A stretch of DNA of 64,000 bases from Serratia sp. PL17 (GCF_017832355.1 NZ_JAFIBY010000001.1:1426001-1490000); one strand, 5' to 3'; positions 9,004 through 17,202 are shown, counted from the stretch's first letter. The notes: generated from the sequence alone by a model not told the origin. Made by a program: numbers and translations.

Positions 9004-9939
9004 ATGATCGTGGACAAAATTCTGCGGCAGTTTATCGAAGTGGCAATGTTCAAAAATGTGAGTCATGCAGCAAACAAACTCTGTTTGAGTCAGCCGACAT
9101 TGACCCACAACATGAAGAAGCTGGAAGAGAACCTGGGAGTACAGCTGCTGGAGCGCACCTCAACGGGCGTGAAAACCACCGAATACGGTGACTTGCTGCT
9201 GGAGCAGGCGCAAATGATGCAGCGAATTTACGATAATACATTGATTAAAATGGCGTTTATCAAAGCACGTCAAGAGCAAAGTCTGCGCATGGGCACAGGC
9301 CATGCGTGGTGGTACATGTTCGTGCGTGACAGCTTCAATGCCTACCGTAAGTTACATCCGCTGGTGAATATTCATATTGATCTGGGCAACCATCTGCGTT
9401 TGATGGATCTGCTGTTGGGGGGCGATATTGACTTGTTCATCGGCCATGAAATTCAGGGATTGAACCCCAAGGCCGGCATCAGTTTTTTGCCGTTATTCAG
9501 CACCACCGACAGTATGTTTGTACGACGCGGACACCCGCTGCTCGGTAAACCGGTAAGCCCGGATGCGTTGCTGGATTATCCCTGCGTTGAGCTGACGCCA
9601 GATGAAAGTCGCTATCATCATATCGTGGAGGATATGCAGCCGAAAAAGCTGGCACGTAACCGTCTGCACCTGGCGGAACGGGTGATTTGCTCAACCAACT
9701 CGATGATGTCGGCCGTAGATATGATCAATGATTCCGATGCAATTTTGTTAGCGTATCCCTCCTGTATGGCGGGCTACTTTGCCGATTATGGTATTGAGCC
9801 GCTGACGTTGATTCAACAGGGCCAACGCTGCACCGTCGGTATTTACCTGATGCGCGAAAAAGCGGATGCCCCCCATCTGATGCAAATGCAGGCGTTAATG
9901 CAGCAGCATCTGGAGCAGATCCGCCCTTTGTTGGTGTAA
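9004..9939 (+). CDS. LysR-family transcriptional regulator (palR-like)
   Basis: A 311-residue LysR regulator. The N-terminal winged helix-turn-helix spans roughly residues 5-62 (SHAANKLCLSQPTLTHNMKK), followed by a substrate-binding-fold effector domain. It is divergent from the alpha-glucoside operon and occupies the place of palR, also a LysR protein, in the Erwinia palatinose cluster, so it probably activates that operon in response to a sugar. Two starts are possible: GTG at 8995 or ATG at 9004; neither has a strong ribosome binding site. The perfect palindrome ending at 8990 lies almost at the start codon, which suggests autoregulation. Confidence 0.9.
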   Translation: MIVDKILRQFIEVAMFKNVSHAANKLCLSQPTLTHNMKKLEENLGVQLLERTSTGVKTTEYGDLLLEQAQMMQRIYDNTLIKMAFIKARQEQSLRMGTGHAWWYMFVRDSFNAYRKLHPLVNIHIDLGNHLRLMDLLLGGDIDLFIGHEIQGLNPKAGISFLPLFSTTDSMFVRRGHPLLGKPVSPDALLDYPCVELTPDESRYHHIVEDMQPKKLARNRLHLAERVICSTNSMMSAVDMINDSDAILLAYPSCMAGYFADYGIEPLTLIQQGQRCTVGIYLMREKADAPHLMQMQALMQQHLEQIRPLLV

Positions 9940-10209
9940 TTACTTTTCGCCGCTCAATGCGACCAGTGCCTGATATAACGGCCGGGCATTCCCCGGTCCT
10001 ACCACCAACTGATACTCGGTGGTCCGCTGTGGCGTTTCTACCTCCAGCAATGCTTTAACGCCTGGCAACTGCGTTATGCTTTGCCGCTCTAACCTTGTGC
10101 TATCACACAGTTCTGCCCTGACACGGCTGGCACAGTAACGCAGTTTGGTCAGGTTTTCTGCGCCGCCCAAGGCGGCAAGTACCGCTGTCGCCAACTGTTG
10201 TTTTTCCAT
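9940..10209 (-). CDS. Stand-alone PTS EIIB-like domain protein (glucose/sucrose type)
   Basis: An 89-residue protein corresponding to a lone phosphotransferase IIB domain of the glucose family. The motif GGAENLTKLRYCASRVR contains the Cys26 that is phosphorylated in this family, and LPGVKALLEV matches the second conserved segment. No IIC or IIA domain is nearby, so it cannot be a complete transporter; it may accept phosphate from or donate it to another system, or act as a regulator. It is tail-to-tail with the LysR gene with no gap. A strong ribosome binding site (GAGGAGG) precedes it, but an intrinsic terminator lies directly before that site, and a LysR-type palindrome lies further upstream. 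Confidence 0.82.
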   Translation of the reverse strand: MEKQQLATAVLAALGGAENLTKLRYCASRVRAELCDSTRLERQSITQLPGVKALLEVETPQRTTEYQLVVGPGNARPLYQALVALSGEK

Positions 10210-10220
10210 GATGCCTCCTC

Positions 10221-10254
10221 AAAAAAATTGCCCTATGCCACCGCAGCATAGGGC
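10221..10254 (-). terminator. Leader terminator immediately before the EIIB start
   Basis: On the minus strand a 9-bp perfect stem (GCCCTATGC with GCATAGGGC) is followed by AATTTTTTT and then directly by the GAGGAGG of the EIIB gene. No minus-strand gene lies upstream to be terminated, so it looks like an attenuator. Confidence 0.75.
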
Positions 10255-10266
10255 CGCTGAGCGGCC
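10252..10266 (-). promoter_or_regulatory. Hairpin overlapping the EIIB leader terminator
   Basis: GGCCGC and GCGGCC arms around three bases, sharing three bases with the 5' arm of the terminator stem at 10221-10254. The two stems cannot both form fully, so this is a candidate antiterminator. No BglG-type RAT sequence was recognised. Confidence 0.4.
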
Positions 10267-10292
10267 GAAGTGAAATTGGTTTATTCCGGGGT

Positions 10293-10313
10293 GATATAGA
10301 TAAGTTCTATAAC
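10293..10313. promoter_or_regulatory. Second LysR-type operator (site 2)
   Basis: Reads GATATAGATAAGTTCTATAA plus C, identical at 17 of 21 positions to the perfect palindrome at 8970-8990 and again fitting T-N11-A. It lies 84 bp upstream of the EIIB start (minus strand) and 72 bp upstream of the small lipoprotein start (plus strand). Confidence 0.65.
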
Positions 10314-10384
10314 GCATGATCGGACGCTCTCGGCGCCTTGCAGTGCATATACTTAAGAACGTGTTCAGATCGGAGGTAACTGAG

Positions 10385-10558
10385 ATGAAGGCAATGATCC
10401 CCCTGTTTTTGATCCTGATGCTTTCTGGCTGTATCGGTAAAGGTGGCCCACAGGACGTGCCGCCACCGCCGGTGCATAATGATCCACAGACCTGCAATAA
10501 TACCGGCGCCAGCGCCAACAGCGATTGCTCCCAATCTGTGGTGCCCGCTATGCATTAA
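10385..10558 (+). CDS. Small lipoprotein, 57 residues
   Basis: Unrecognised small exported protein. It starts MKAMIPLFLILMLSGC, a lipoprotein signal peptide with lipobox LSGC, and the mature part is short, rich in Pro, Asn and Asp, with two further cysteines. GGAGGT lies eight bases before the ATG, and a strong intrinsic terminator follows the stop, so it is a complete single-gene unit. The LysR-type palindrome at 10293-10313 is upstream. Function unknown; membrane anchoring in the periplasm or outer membrane is the only safe inference. Confidence 0.75.
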   Translation: MKAMIPLFLILMLSGCIGKGGPQDVPPPPVHNDPQTCNNTGASANSDCSQSVVPAMH

Positions 10559-10566
10559 GTGACCTC

Positions 10567-10591
10567 GGCCCACCTTTCACGGTGGGCCTTT
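10567..10591 (+). terminator. Intrinsic terminator of the small lipoprotein gene
   Basis: Eight-base perfect stem GGCCCACC/GGTGGGCC with a six-base loop, followed by TTTG on the plus strand. Confidence 0.75.
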
Positions 10592-10605
10592 GTGCCACCG
10601 GCAGA

Positions 10606-13032
10606 TTACGACGACTGCTCTTCGTCGTTAGCCATATTTCTCGCCTGTTGCTTCATAAATACCACTTCCTGCGGGCTGGACATATTGACCCGTTGCGCGC
10701 GCAGCAGTTTGAGAATATTGAACAACAGCTCGCTTTTGGTGGCCCCAACCATGCGCGGACTTGCCACATACCCGGTCACACTGAGGATGATGCCATCCGG
10801 GCCGAGCTGGCTGAAACGCACATAGGGCGCAGGTGCCTCGAGAATAGCGTCATACTCTTGGTAGGCACTCAACAAAATATTACGTACCTGTTCCGGATCG
10901 ATGTCCGTTGGGAAGGTCAGCGCAATCGTCACTACCCCCTGTGCGTTCCCCATCGTCGCGTTACGGACGTTTTGTGAGATTAACTGGGAGTTAGGGACAA
11001 TCATTGTCGAACGGTCACTGAGTTGAATCTCGGTAGCACGCACGTTAATACGGCGCACATCCCCTTCGACACCGCCAATACCGATCATATCGCCGACTTT
11101 CACTGGCCGTTCGGTCAGCAGGATCAAACCGGAAATAAAGTTCTTCACGATCTCCTGCAAACCAAAACCGATACCGACCGATAACGCACTCACGATCCAC
11201 GCCAGATTGTTCCACTGAATACCCAACGCAGCCAGGGTGATCAAGATCAATAACACATAACCAACGTTACTGAATAACGTGACCAATGAGGCACGAATAC
11301 CGATATCTGAAATGGTTTTCGGCAGTAATTCCTGACTGAGCCAACGCTGCGTCACCCGCAGAATGTAAATGCCAATGGCCAGGCAAATAACCGCATTAAT
11401 CAGGTTACCCGGCACAATATTCAGCCGCTGTAATCCTTCACCACTCAGGATGGCAATAATTTTTTCGAGCAACGAGTTCGGCGTGGTGGTACCAAAAGAA
11501 CCGTTAAACAGCGAGACGATCATCAACAACAGCAAAGAACATTTGGCAATGGCGGTGAAGATGATGGCCATTTGTTCCAGATGACGGTCTTTAAAGTTAA
11601 AGGACTTTTTGAGCATCTTGCCACTGGCGGTCTGCGGCGAAAAGATTGCGCCACACAGATCGGTCGCGAACAGCAGCAGAAAATAAAACGCCATCAATAC
11701 CAGAGCTATCCAGATCACCTGATAGGTCAGGAAACGGGCGAACGCGATATACCCCACCAACAACGAGAATAAGATCACTACTGAGCATACCAACGTGCCC
11801 ATGTGCAGCAATCCGCTGATGGTTGAGCGTTTCTCTACATGCTCGCCCTGCTGTTCCAGCTTACGGCGGATACGCTGAGAACGTAGCGGCATCGCCAGCA
11901 ATACCATGCCGATCAAGCCAGCGACCAAGCCATTGCCGAAAATGGTGGTGCTCAGGCTGGCGCTGACCACGTTATTGATCAGTTCCACGGTACCAAACGC
12001 CAGTGCCAACCCAGCCAATAGCGGTGAAAAATAACGCAGCCCGGAAGCAACGGCATCATCCATCGAGGCCAGGCGCCATGATGGCCGATTGAGCGACAGT
12101 GTCGCACGTCCCAGCCCGGCAATCAGCGCACAGAAGATCCCCAACCGGTTAAAGCCTTCGGCGAAGTCCTCGAGCATTACCGGCAGCGGTTGCACGCGGG
12201 TAAAGGAGATATACAGCAAATTTAACGCAATACTGGTGGTGATCACGGTGACGGTGACGGTCATCAGCGCCATAAAGCTGCGGCGCAAGCGCCCGTCCGG
12301 CAGAAAACGAATACTTGCCCAAGCCAGAAAACGCTCAGAGAAGTAACGCCCCCACGACCAGATAACCACGGCCAGTACCAGCAAACCGAGTGTGCCGTAA
12401 CGCGAGTCCTCTTGCCAACTGGCGTCCCAGGCCTGTTTCATTGCAGCATTGAATTCATCCAATCGCTGCATGTCACTGTCGGAAGGTTGCACCACCGGCG
12501 ACCAAAACTTGGCGCCCAGCACGCTGCCGGTGTTCAACGCCAACTGGGTTTTGAACGCCACACGACGCAGATCGCTGATTTGTTGCCCAAGGTCGAGCAC
12601 GCTGGCTTTCATGGCCTGCGCCCGTTTTACCGCATCGTCGAGTTGCTTTTTGCTGTTGTTCAAACCATTACGCTGCTGCACCACGGCTGCGGTTTCTGCC
12701 ATCGCCCCGGCGGCCGGCGGTGGGCCCAATACATCGAGTTGCGCCTGCAATTTTTCCTGCGCCGGTTGCAGTTCGGTCGCGAGCTTGTCCAGCCCAGCGG
12801 CCAGATCGTCGGTGACCAGCTTCAGCTTGCTGAGTTGGTTATCATTATCCGCCTTGGAAACCTGCTGTTTAATGCTATCCAACTGTTTCTGGTAGTTCTT
12901 TAGCGCGGTAGCAGGATCCAGCTGGACTTCGGCGGCAGGGGTATCATCCTGTGCAGCGACGCTGGTCAGCGGTGCCAACTGCAAGCCAAACAGCAGGAAC
13001 AGGAAAAGAAGAATTTGACGGGGCTTTAACAT
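10606..13032 (-). CDS. Large MscS-family mechanosensitive channel with DUF3772-type N-terminal domain
   Basis: An 808-residue inner-membrane protein. From the N terminus it has a signal peptide (cut near VAAQ), a periplasmic coiled-coil region of about 170 residues rich in Gln, Lys and Leu, about ten transmembrane segments, and a C-terminal MscS domain. The pore helix region is SALSVGIGFGLQEIVKNFISG, followed by the beta domain (RPVKVGDMIGIGGVEGDV). Such proteins release solutes on hypo-osmotic shock. It resembles MscK/MscM-like enlarged channels but is shorter than either. The start at 13032 gives the best signal peptide; in-frame starts up to 13110 lack a ribosome binding site. It stands alone between divergent or convergent neighbours. 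Confidence 0.88.
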   Translation of the reverse strand: MLKPRQILLFLFLLFGLQLAPLTSVAAQDDTPAAEVQLDPATALKNYQKQLDSIKQQVSKADNDNQLSKLKLVTDDLAAGLDKLATELQPAQEKLQAQLDVLGPPPAAGAMAETAAVVQQRNGLNNSKKQLDDAVKRAQAMKASVLDLGQQISDLRRVAFKTQLALNTGSVLGAKFWSPVVQPSDSDMQRLDEFNAAMKQAWDASWQEDSRYGTLGLLVLAVVIWSWGRYFSERFLAWASIRFLPDGRLRRSFMALMTVTVTVITTSIALNLLYISFTRVQPLPVMLEDFAEGFNRLGIFCALIAGLGRATLSLNRPSWRLASMDDAVASGLRYFSPLLAGLALAFGTVELINNVVSASLSTTIFGNGLVAGLIGMVLLAMPLRSQRIRRKLEQQGEHVEKRSTISGLLHMGTLVCSVVILFSLLVGYIAFARFLTYQVIWIALVLMAFYFLLLFATDLCGAIFSPQTASGKMLKKSFNFKDRHLEQMAIIFTAIAKCSLLLLMIVSLFNGSFGTTTPNSLLEKIIAILSGEGLQRLNIVPGNLINAVICLAIGIYILRVTQRWLSQELLPKTISDIGIRASLVTLFSNVGYVLLILITLAALGIQWNNLAWIVSALSVGIGFGLQEIVKNFISGLILLTERPVKVGDMIGIGGVEGDVRRINVRATEIQLSDRSTMIVPNSQLISQNVRNATMGNAQGVVTIALTFPTDIDPEQVRNILLSAYQEYDAILEAPAPYVRFSQLGPDGIILSVTGYVASPRMVGATKSELLFNILKLLRAQRVNMSSPQEVVFMKQQARNMANDEEQSS

Positions 13033-13264
13033 AAATTCATTGCTCGGCATTTGCATGATAGACAGACGACGCAGGCGGGTCGATATACACCGACCCGCCT
13101 GGCTAATCATAAACTGTAGTTATGATAACTGCTTAATCTCCGCTTAAATATCAGTATTACTCCCATTCAGCACGATTATTGATGCCGCCCTATCACTCGG
13201 CTTGCAACCGGTTGAATTACGGTAAACTTTCCCCTGACGTAACCGATCAGTAGCGTGACTCACA

Positions 13265-13294
13265 GTGGCATAACCGACCAAAGCGTTTTATACT
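13265..13294 (+). promoter_or_regulatory. Candidate promoter of the leader peptide and ABC-F gene
   Basis: A -10 hexamer TATACT at 13289-13294 lies 18 bases after a partial -35 (GTGGCA). Transcription would begin near 13301, about 35 bases before the leader peptide start. Confidence 0.5.
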
Positions 13295-13335
13295 CAGCGC
13301 ACCCATTTACCAACATTATAAAAAGGAGGATTATT

Positions 13336-13419
13336 ATGCCGATGTGTGAATTGTTTTTTTACTCACACTTCTATAGTAATTGCCGCTGCTCAAGCATTAC
13401 CGGTATCGTGCTGCGATAA
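13336..13419 (+). CDS. 27-residue leader peptide upstream of the ABC-F gene
   Basis: A short reading frame with a near-perfect ribosome binding site (AAGGAGG, six bases before ATG). The peptide begins MPMCELFFYSHF and contains three Cys and several aromatic residues, ending IVLR. It lies in the 240-base leader of the ABC-F gene, and its last codons overlap one arm of two alternative RNA pairings: 13388-13395 with 13425-13432, and 13414-13422 with 13473-13481. This is the layout of ribosome-stalling or attenuation leaders that control antibiotic-resistance ABC-F and Erm genes. The peptide itself is not one I can match to a named leader. The role is inferred from position and folding. Confidence 0.7.
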   Translation: MPMCELFFYSHFYSNCRCSSITGIVLR

Positions 13420-13498
13420 CCCAGGCTTGAGCGAAGCTTACTAAAATTTGAGTCCCTTCCCTCCGGCTTACCGGGTTATCGTCAGCGATGTTTGACGA
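13388..13498 (+). promoter_or_regulatory. Mutually exclusive RNA hairpins in the ABC-F leader
   Basis: Stem A pairs GCTCAAGC (13388-13395) with GCTTGAGC (13425-13432). Stem B pairs CGATAACCC (13414-13422, over the leader stop codon) with GGGTTATCG (13473-13481). Stem C pairs TCGTCA (13479-13484) with TGACGA (13493-13498). B overlaps both A's enclosed region and C, so ribosome position on the leader peptide should decide which forms. A further short GGCAT/ATGCC stem lies close to the ABC-F start. Confidence 0.6.
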
Positions 13499-13533
13499 TA
13501 GGCATTTGCATGCCTGTAACTCTTGAGTAAGCA

Positions 13534-15261
13534 ATGAGCACATTATTATCTGCACAATCTGTCGGTTTCGACAACGCGTTCGGCCCTCTGTTGGTTGAGG
13601 TTTCCTTCAGCCTGAAAAAAGGCGACCGCATTGGTTTAATCGGCCATAACGGCTGCGGCAAAAGTACCCTGTTGAAAATCCTTAGCGGTGATCTCTCTGC
13701 CAGTACCGGCAGCGTGACGCCTGCCCATCAGTGCCTGATGGCACGGGTAGAACAACACCTGCCTGATGAACTGCACGGCTGCACCCTGCTCGAGGCAGTA
13801 CTGGCGCGATTGCCAGAAAATCAGCGCGTCAGCGAAAGTTGGCAGGGAGAAGTCCTGCTCACCAGCCTGGGTTTTGCGCCACCGTCATGGACGCTAACCG
13901 CCGGCACCTTGAGCGGTGGGCAGCATACTCGTCTGCTGCTGGCACGTGCGTTAATCCGCCAACCGGATCTGCTCCTGCTGGATGAACCCAGTAACCATCT
14001 GGATCTTCCCACCTTATTGTGGTTAGAGCGTTTTTTGCAAAACTGGTCTGGCAGTTTTGTTCTGGTATCTCACGATCGCTACCTGTTGGATCAGGTCACC
14101 AACTGCACCTGGATCTTGCGTGACAAAACACTGCAATTCTTCCGCTTGCCATGTACTGCAGCACGCAAGGCGTTAGAGGAACAGGATGCCGCAGATGCGC
14201 ATCGCCGTCAGGCGGAACAGAAAGAGATCGACCGGGTCGCCAAAAGCGCCCATAGGTTGGCCGTTTGGGGCAAGGTTTACGATAATGAAGACCTGGCTCG
14301 CAAGGCTAAGCAAATGGAAAAACGCGTTGATCGGATGAAAGAAGAGCAAACCACGTTGACGGCGGGCAGCCAATGGCGGCTTAAGCTTAACGGTGAGGCG
14401 CTGGATGCCGATCGCCTGCTGGCTTTGCCGCAGTTGGACGTCCGTCCGGCCGCTGATGCGCCGGTGCTGTTTCACCTGGCGCAGCTGCGGGTCAAAAGCG
14501 GTGACCGTATTGCCATCGTCGGGCGTAACGGCTGCGGCAAGTCTTCACTGCTGCAGCACCTGTGGCGGGAATACCAAGGCGCGGCCAGCCAGGACGCGGT
14601 TTTCCATCCTCGGGTACGCATCGGCTATTACGATCAAAGCCTGCAACAGCTGCGCGATGACGACACGCTGAGCGAAGCATTGACGCATTTCGCGCCGCTA
14701 ACCGAAGAACAGCGGAAAATGGCCCTGATTGGTGCCGGCTTCCCTTATCTGCGCCATCAGCAACGTATCAGCACGCTGAGCGGCGGTGAGCGATCGCGCC
14801 TGCTGTTTGTCGGGCTGACACTGGCTAACCATTCTTTATTGTTGCTCGACGAACCGACCAACCATTTGGATATGGAAGGTAAGGAAGAGCTGGCCGATAC
14901 CCTGCGCCAATTTGAAGGCGCTGTGATGCTGGTCACTCACGACCGGATGTTGATCGAAAACAGCTGTAACCGTTTCTGGCTGATTGATAACCAGCAGTTG
15001 GAAGAATGGCACGATCTGGAGCCGGTCTACGCACGAATGGCCGAAGAACGTGACGCTCAGCCAATAGCAGCGCCAGGCCGGGTTCTCACCGCCAGTGAGT
15101 TACGCCATGATGACGAAGAAATGCTTCTTGCGACGTTGTTTGAAGTGGAAAACAAACTGCAGGAGGATCTGGCGCGTAAGCCAAAGCATCAAAAAACGCA
15201 CTTGCAAAAACAGTGGCGCGAGGAAATCGCCATCCTCACCGCCCGGTTGAATCTGGACTAA
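13534..15261 (+). CDS. ABC-F family ATPase (ribosome-associated, possible antibiotic protection)
   Basis: A 575-residue cytosolic protein with two ABC cassettes and no membrane segment. The first Walker A GHNGCGKST is at 37-45, with LSGGQ and LLLLDEPSNHLD. A charged linker of about 80 residues (rich in Lys, Arg and Glu) separates it from the second cassette with GRNGCGKSS, LSGGE and LLLLDEPTNHLD, and a Lys/Arg-rich tail follows. ABC-F proteins bind the ribosomal E site and either modulate translation or displace antibiotics. It does not look like one of the four housekeeping paralogues (EttA, Uup, YbiT, YheS) and has an attenuator-like leader with an upstream peptide, both of which favour a drug-inducible protection role. 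The latter is inference. Confidence 0.88.
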   Translation: MSTLLSAQSVGFDNAFGPLLVEVSFSLKKGDRIGLIGHNGCGKSTLLKILSGDLSASTGSVTPAHQCLMARVEQHLPDELHGCTLLEAVLARLPENQRVSESWQGEVLLTSLGFAPPSWTLTAGTLSGGQHTRLLLARALIRQPDLLLLDEPSNHLDLPTLLWLERFLQNWSGSFVLVSHDRYLLDQVTNCTWILRDKTLQFFRLPCTAARKALEEQDAADAHRRQAEQKEIDRVAKSAHRLAVWGKVYDNEDLARKAKQMEKRVDRMKEEQTTLTAGSQWRLKLNGEALDADRLLALPQLDVRPAADAPVLFHLAQLRVKSGDRIAIVGRNGCGKSSLLQHLWREYQGAASQDAVFHPRVRIGYYDQSLQQLRDDDTLSEALTHFAPLTEEQRKMALIGAGFPYLRHQQRISTLSGGERSRLLFVGLTLANHSLLLLDEPTNHLDMEGKEELADTLRQFEGAVMLVTHDRMLIENSCNRFWLIDNQQLEEWHDLEPVYARMAEERDAQPIAAPGRVLTASELRHDDEEMLLATLFEVENKLQEDLARKPKHQKTHLQKQWREEIAILTARLNLD

Positions 15262-15269
15262 CCTTCACA

Positions 15270-15292
15270 GGCCGCCTATCGGCGGCCTTTTT
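15270..15292 (+). terminator. Intrinsic terminator after the ABC-F gene
   Basis: Stem GGCCGCC/GGCGGCC with a four-base loop followed by TTTTTC. Confidence 0.85.
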
Positions 15293-15307
15293 CTTTTCGG
15301 TGGTGAT

Positions 15308-15760
15308 ATGAATCTTAATCTCCGGCTGGCAACCCGTGAGGAACAGCCACTGCTGGCGGCCATGCTGCCCGACTACCTGCGAGAATTGGGCGCCGATGTG
15401 GACTACCCGCATTTGTCACATTATTGGCGCGAAAGCGGCCGGTACCCGTATTTGATTTTAAATCAGTCGCAGCCAGTGGGGTTTGCGTTGGTCCGCACGC
15501 TGGATCCCATCCCGACAATGGAAATGGCAGAGTTCTACATCACCAAACCCTGCCGCAAATACGGTATGGGTAAAACGGTTGTGCAAACCTTGTTCAGGTT
15601 GCATCCGGGTCACTGGCAGCTGTCAGTGCTGGCAGATAATCCCGGTGGCCTCGCATTTTGGCTGTCGGTGGTCCCCCCGACAGCCTACCGCGCGTGGATT
15701 GAGCAACCGGGTAATCGGCCTCATTGGCGGCTGACATTCTCGGTAGGTATGACGCCCTGA
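15308..15760 (+). CDS. GNAT-family N-acetyltransferase
   Basis: A 150-residue acyl-CoA-dependent acetyltransferase of the GNAT fold. The acetyl-CoA binding segment is KYGMGKTVV (about residues 84-92), after the beta strand MEMAEFYI, and the N terminus LRLATREEQPLL is typical of the family. The substrate is not indicated. It lies just behind the ABC-F terminator with its own ribosome binding site (GGTGG) and converges on the CDF transporter gene. Confidence 0.82.
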   Translation: MNLNLRLATREEQPLLAAMLPDYLRELGADVDYPHLSHYWRESGRYPYLILNQSQPVGFALVRTLDPIPTMEMAEFYITKPCRKYGMGKTVVQTLFRLHPGHWQLSVLADNPGGLAFWLSVVPPTAYRAWIEQPGNRPHWRLTFSVGMTP

Positions 15761-15792
15761 TAACCCCATAGACAACCAAGGGGAACGCGGCC

Positions 15793-17175
15793 TCAAATAC
15801 CGGGTTTTGGCTTAATGGGTTCCACGTGCCCTACTGCCCGAGAAATCGTCGGATAGCGTGCGCGCAGTTGGCGCTCGATGCTGTCTACCGCTGCATGAGC
15901 TGACACAATGGAGGCCACCGGGGATACCCGACAATGGAAATTGACGATGATACCGCCGGTGGTTTTACGGGCGCGAATATTATGCACGTCCTGCACCATG
16001 TCTCCACCCTCCACTACCGTTTGCAGTATCTGACGAATATCAGCCAGTTCATCCGGTGCCACGTCCTCGCTGGCAATCCAGTGATGGGTTTGGGGCTCCA
16101 GGTGCGTTTCAATCTCTGTCTCTTCACCAATCGCCTGTCGTAGCAGCGTTTCGATTTCGCTGGCGATGTCGTGTGCCTGCGCCACACTGGCGCTGGCCGG
16201 GACCGCCAGATCCATGCTGATCGACATCCGTTCGGGCAGTTGTTGTAGCGCCAGATTTTGCACCACGGCACCGTGGTTGGCAGCAATCACCCGGATGCGG
16301 GTCGCCATGTCTTCGTCACTGCGGGTTTGTGGGTTGGCAATCACCGTGGCTTCGGCATGTGCGTACTGCTGTTCCAGGCGTTCTGCAATAGACTGTTTTA
16401 ACGCGTTAATGCGCTCTAACGGCAAAGTACGACAAACGGCGACAGTGACTTCAATGAACAAGCTGGCCCCTGCGTTACGAATACGAATACTCTCGGTTGC
16501 CAATATCGCTGGGAAGGTGTCGAGCAATGCGCTGATTTCTTCCTTGGCTCCGGCGGGTGCCGTGTCCATTAACGAATCGAAAGAGCGTTTTCCCAGTTTC
16601 AGCGCCGCGACCACAATAAAACAGGCGACGATCAAGGCTGCAATGGCATCTGCACGGTTGAAACCCAACAGAACAAAAACCATCCCCAACAGCACAACGG
16701 CGGAAGCCAGCATATCGGAGAAAAAATGCAGCGCATCGGCTTCCAATGCCGCACTGTCAGTGGCTTTTGCCACACGGTTCAATGCTTTAACACGGAAAAA
16801 ATCGACCAGGATAGAGATCAACAGCACGGCGATCACCACGGGCGCTGCGACGATTTCATGGGCGTCGCCCAGCAGGCTTTTGCCCGCTTCATAAACAATC
16901 CAGCCTGCCGCCCCCAATAGCAGCAGCACTTCAAACAATGCCGCCAGGTTTTCGACCTTGCCGTGGCCAAAATGGTGATCATCGTCGGCAGGTTTATCGC
17001 TGATACGTACCGCCAGCCAGGTAATGCTGGTGGCAACAAAATCGGTGAGAGAGTGGATCCCTTCTGAAATAAGGCCAATACTCCCGGTAAAAATACCGGC
17101 AGTAAATTTACCGACGGCCAATAGCCCGCTCGCTATCATGGAGTTTCTGGCAACGGATTGCTTTTCATTTTGCAT
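15793..17175 (-). CDS. Cation diffusion facilitator with extended C-terminal domain
   Basis: A metal/proton antiporter of about 460 residues. The N-terminal half has six transmembrane segments with HSLTD in TM2 and HFFSD in TM5, an HxxxD/HxxxD site rather than the DxxxD/HxxxD site of FieF/YiiP. The C-terminal 260 residues contain two or three tandem cytoplasmic dimerisation domains, instead of the usual single one. It follows the 59-residue membrane protein by 27 bases and is probably read from the magnesium-responsive mgtE transcript. The start at 17175 is chosen over the ATG at 17193 because GTGAG lies suitably upstream. Metal specificity is unknown; Zn or Mn would be the family default, Mg2+-linked use is suggested by context only. 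Confidence 0.88.
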   Translation of the reverse strand: MQNEKQSVARNSMIASGLLAVGKFTAGIFTGSIGLISEGIHSLTDFVATSITWLAVRISDKPADDDHHFGHGKVENLAALFEVLLLLGAAGWIVYEAGKSLLGDAHEIVAAPVVIAVLLISILVDFFRVKALNRVAKATDSAALEADALHFFSDMLASAVVLLGMVFVLLGFNRADAIAALIVACFIVVAALKLGKRSFDSLMDTAPAGAKEEISALLDTFPAILATESIRIRNAGASLFIEVTVAVCRTLPLERINALKQSIAERLEQQYAHAEATVIANPQTRSDEDMATRIRVIAANHGAVVQNLALQQLPERMSISMDLAVPASASVAQAHDIASEIETLLRQAIGEETEIETHLEPQTHHWIASEDVAPDELADIRQILQTVVEGGDMVQDVHNIRARKTTGGIIVNFHCRVSPVASIVSAHAAVDSIERQLRARYPTISRAVGHVEPIKPKPGI

Positions 17176-17202
17176 ATTACGACTCACATTCAAATGGGTA
17201 AT

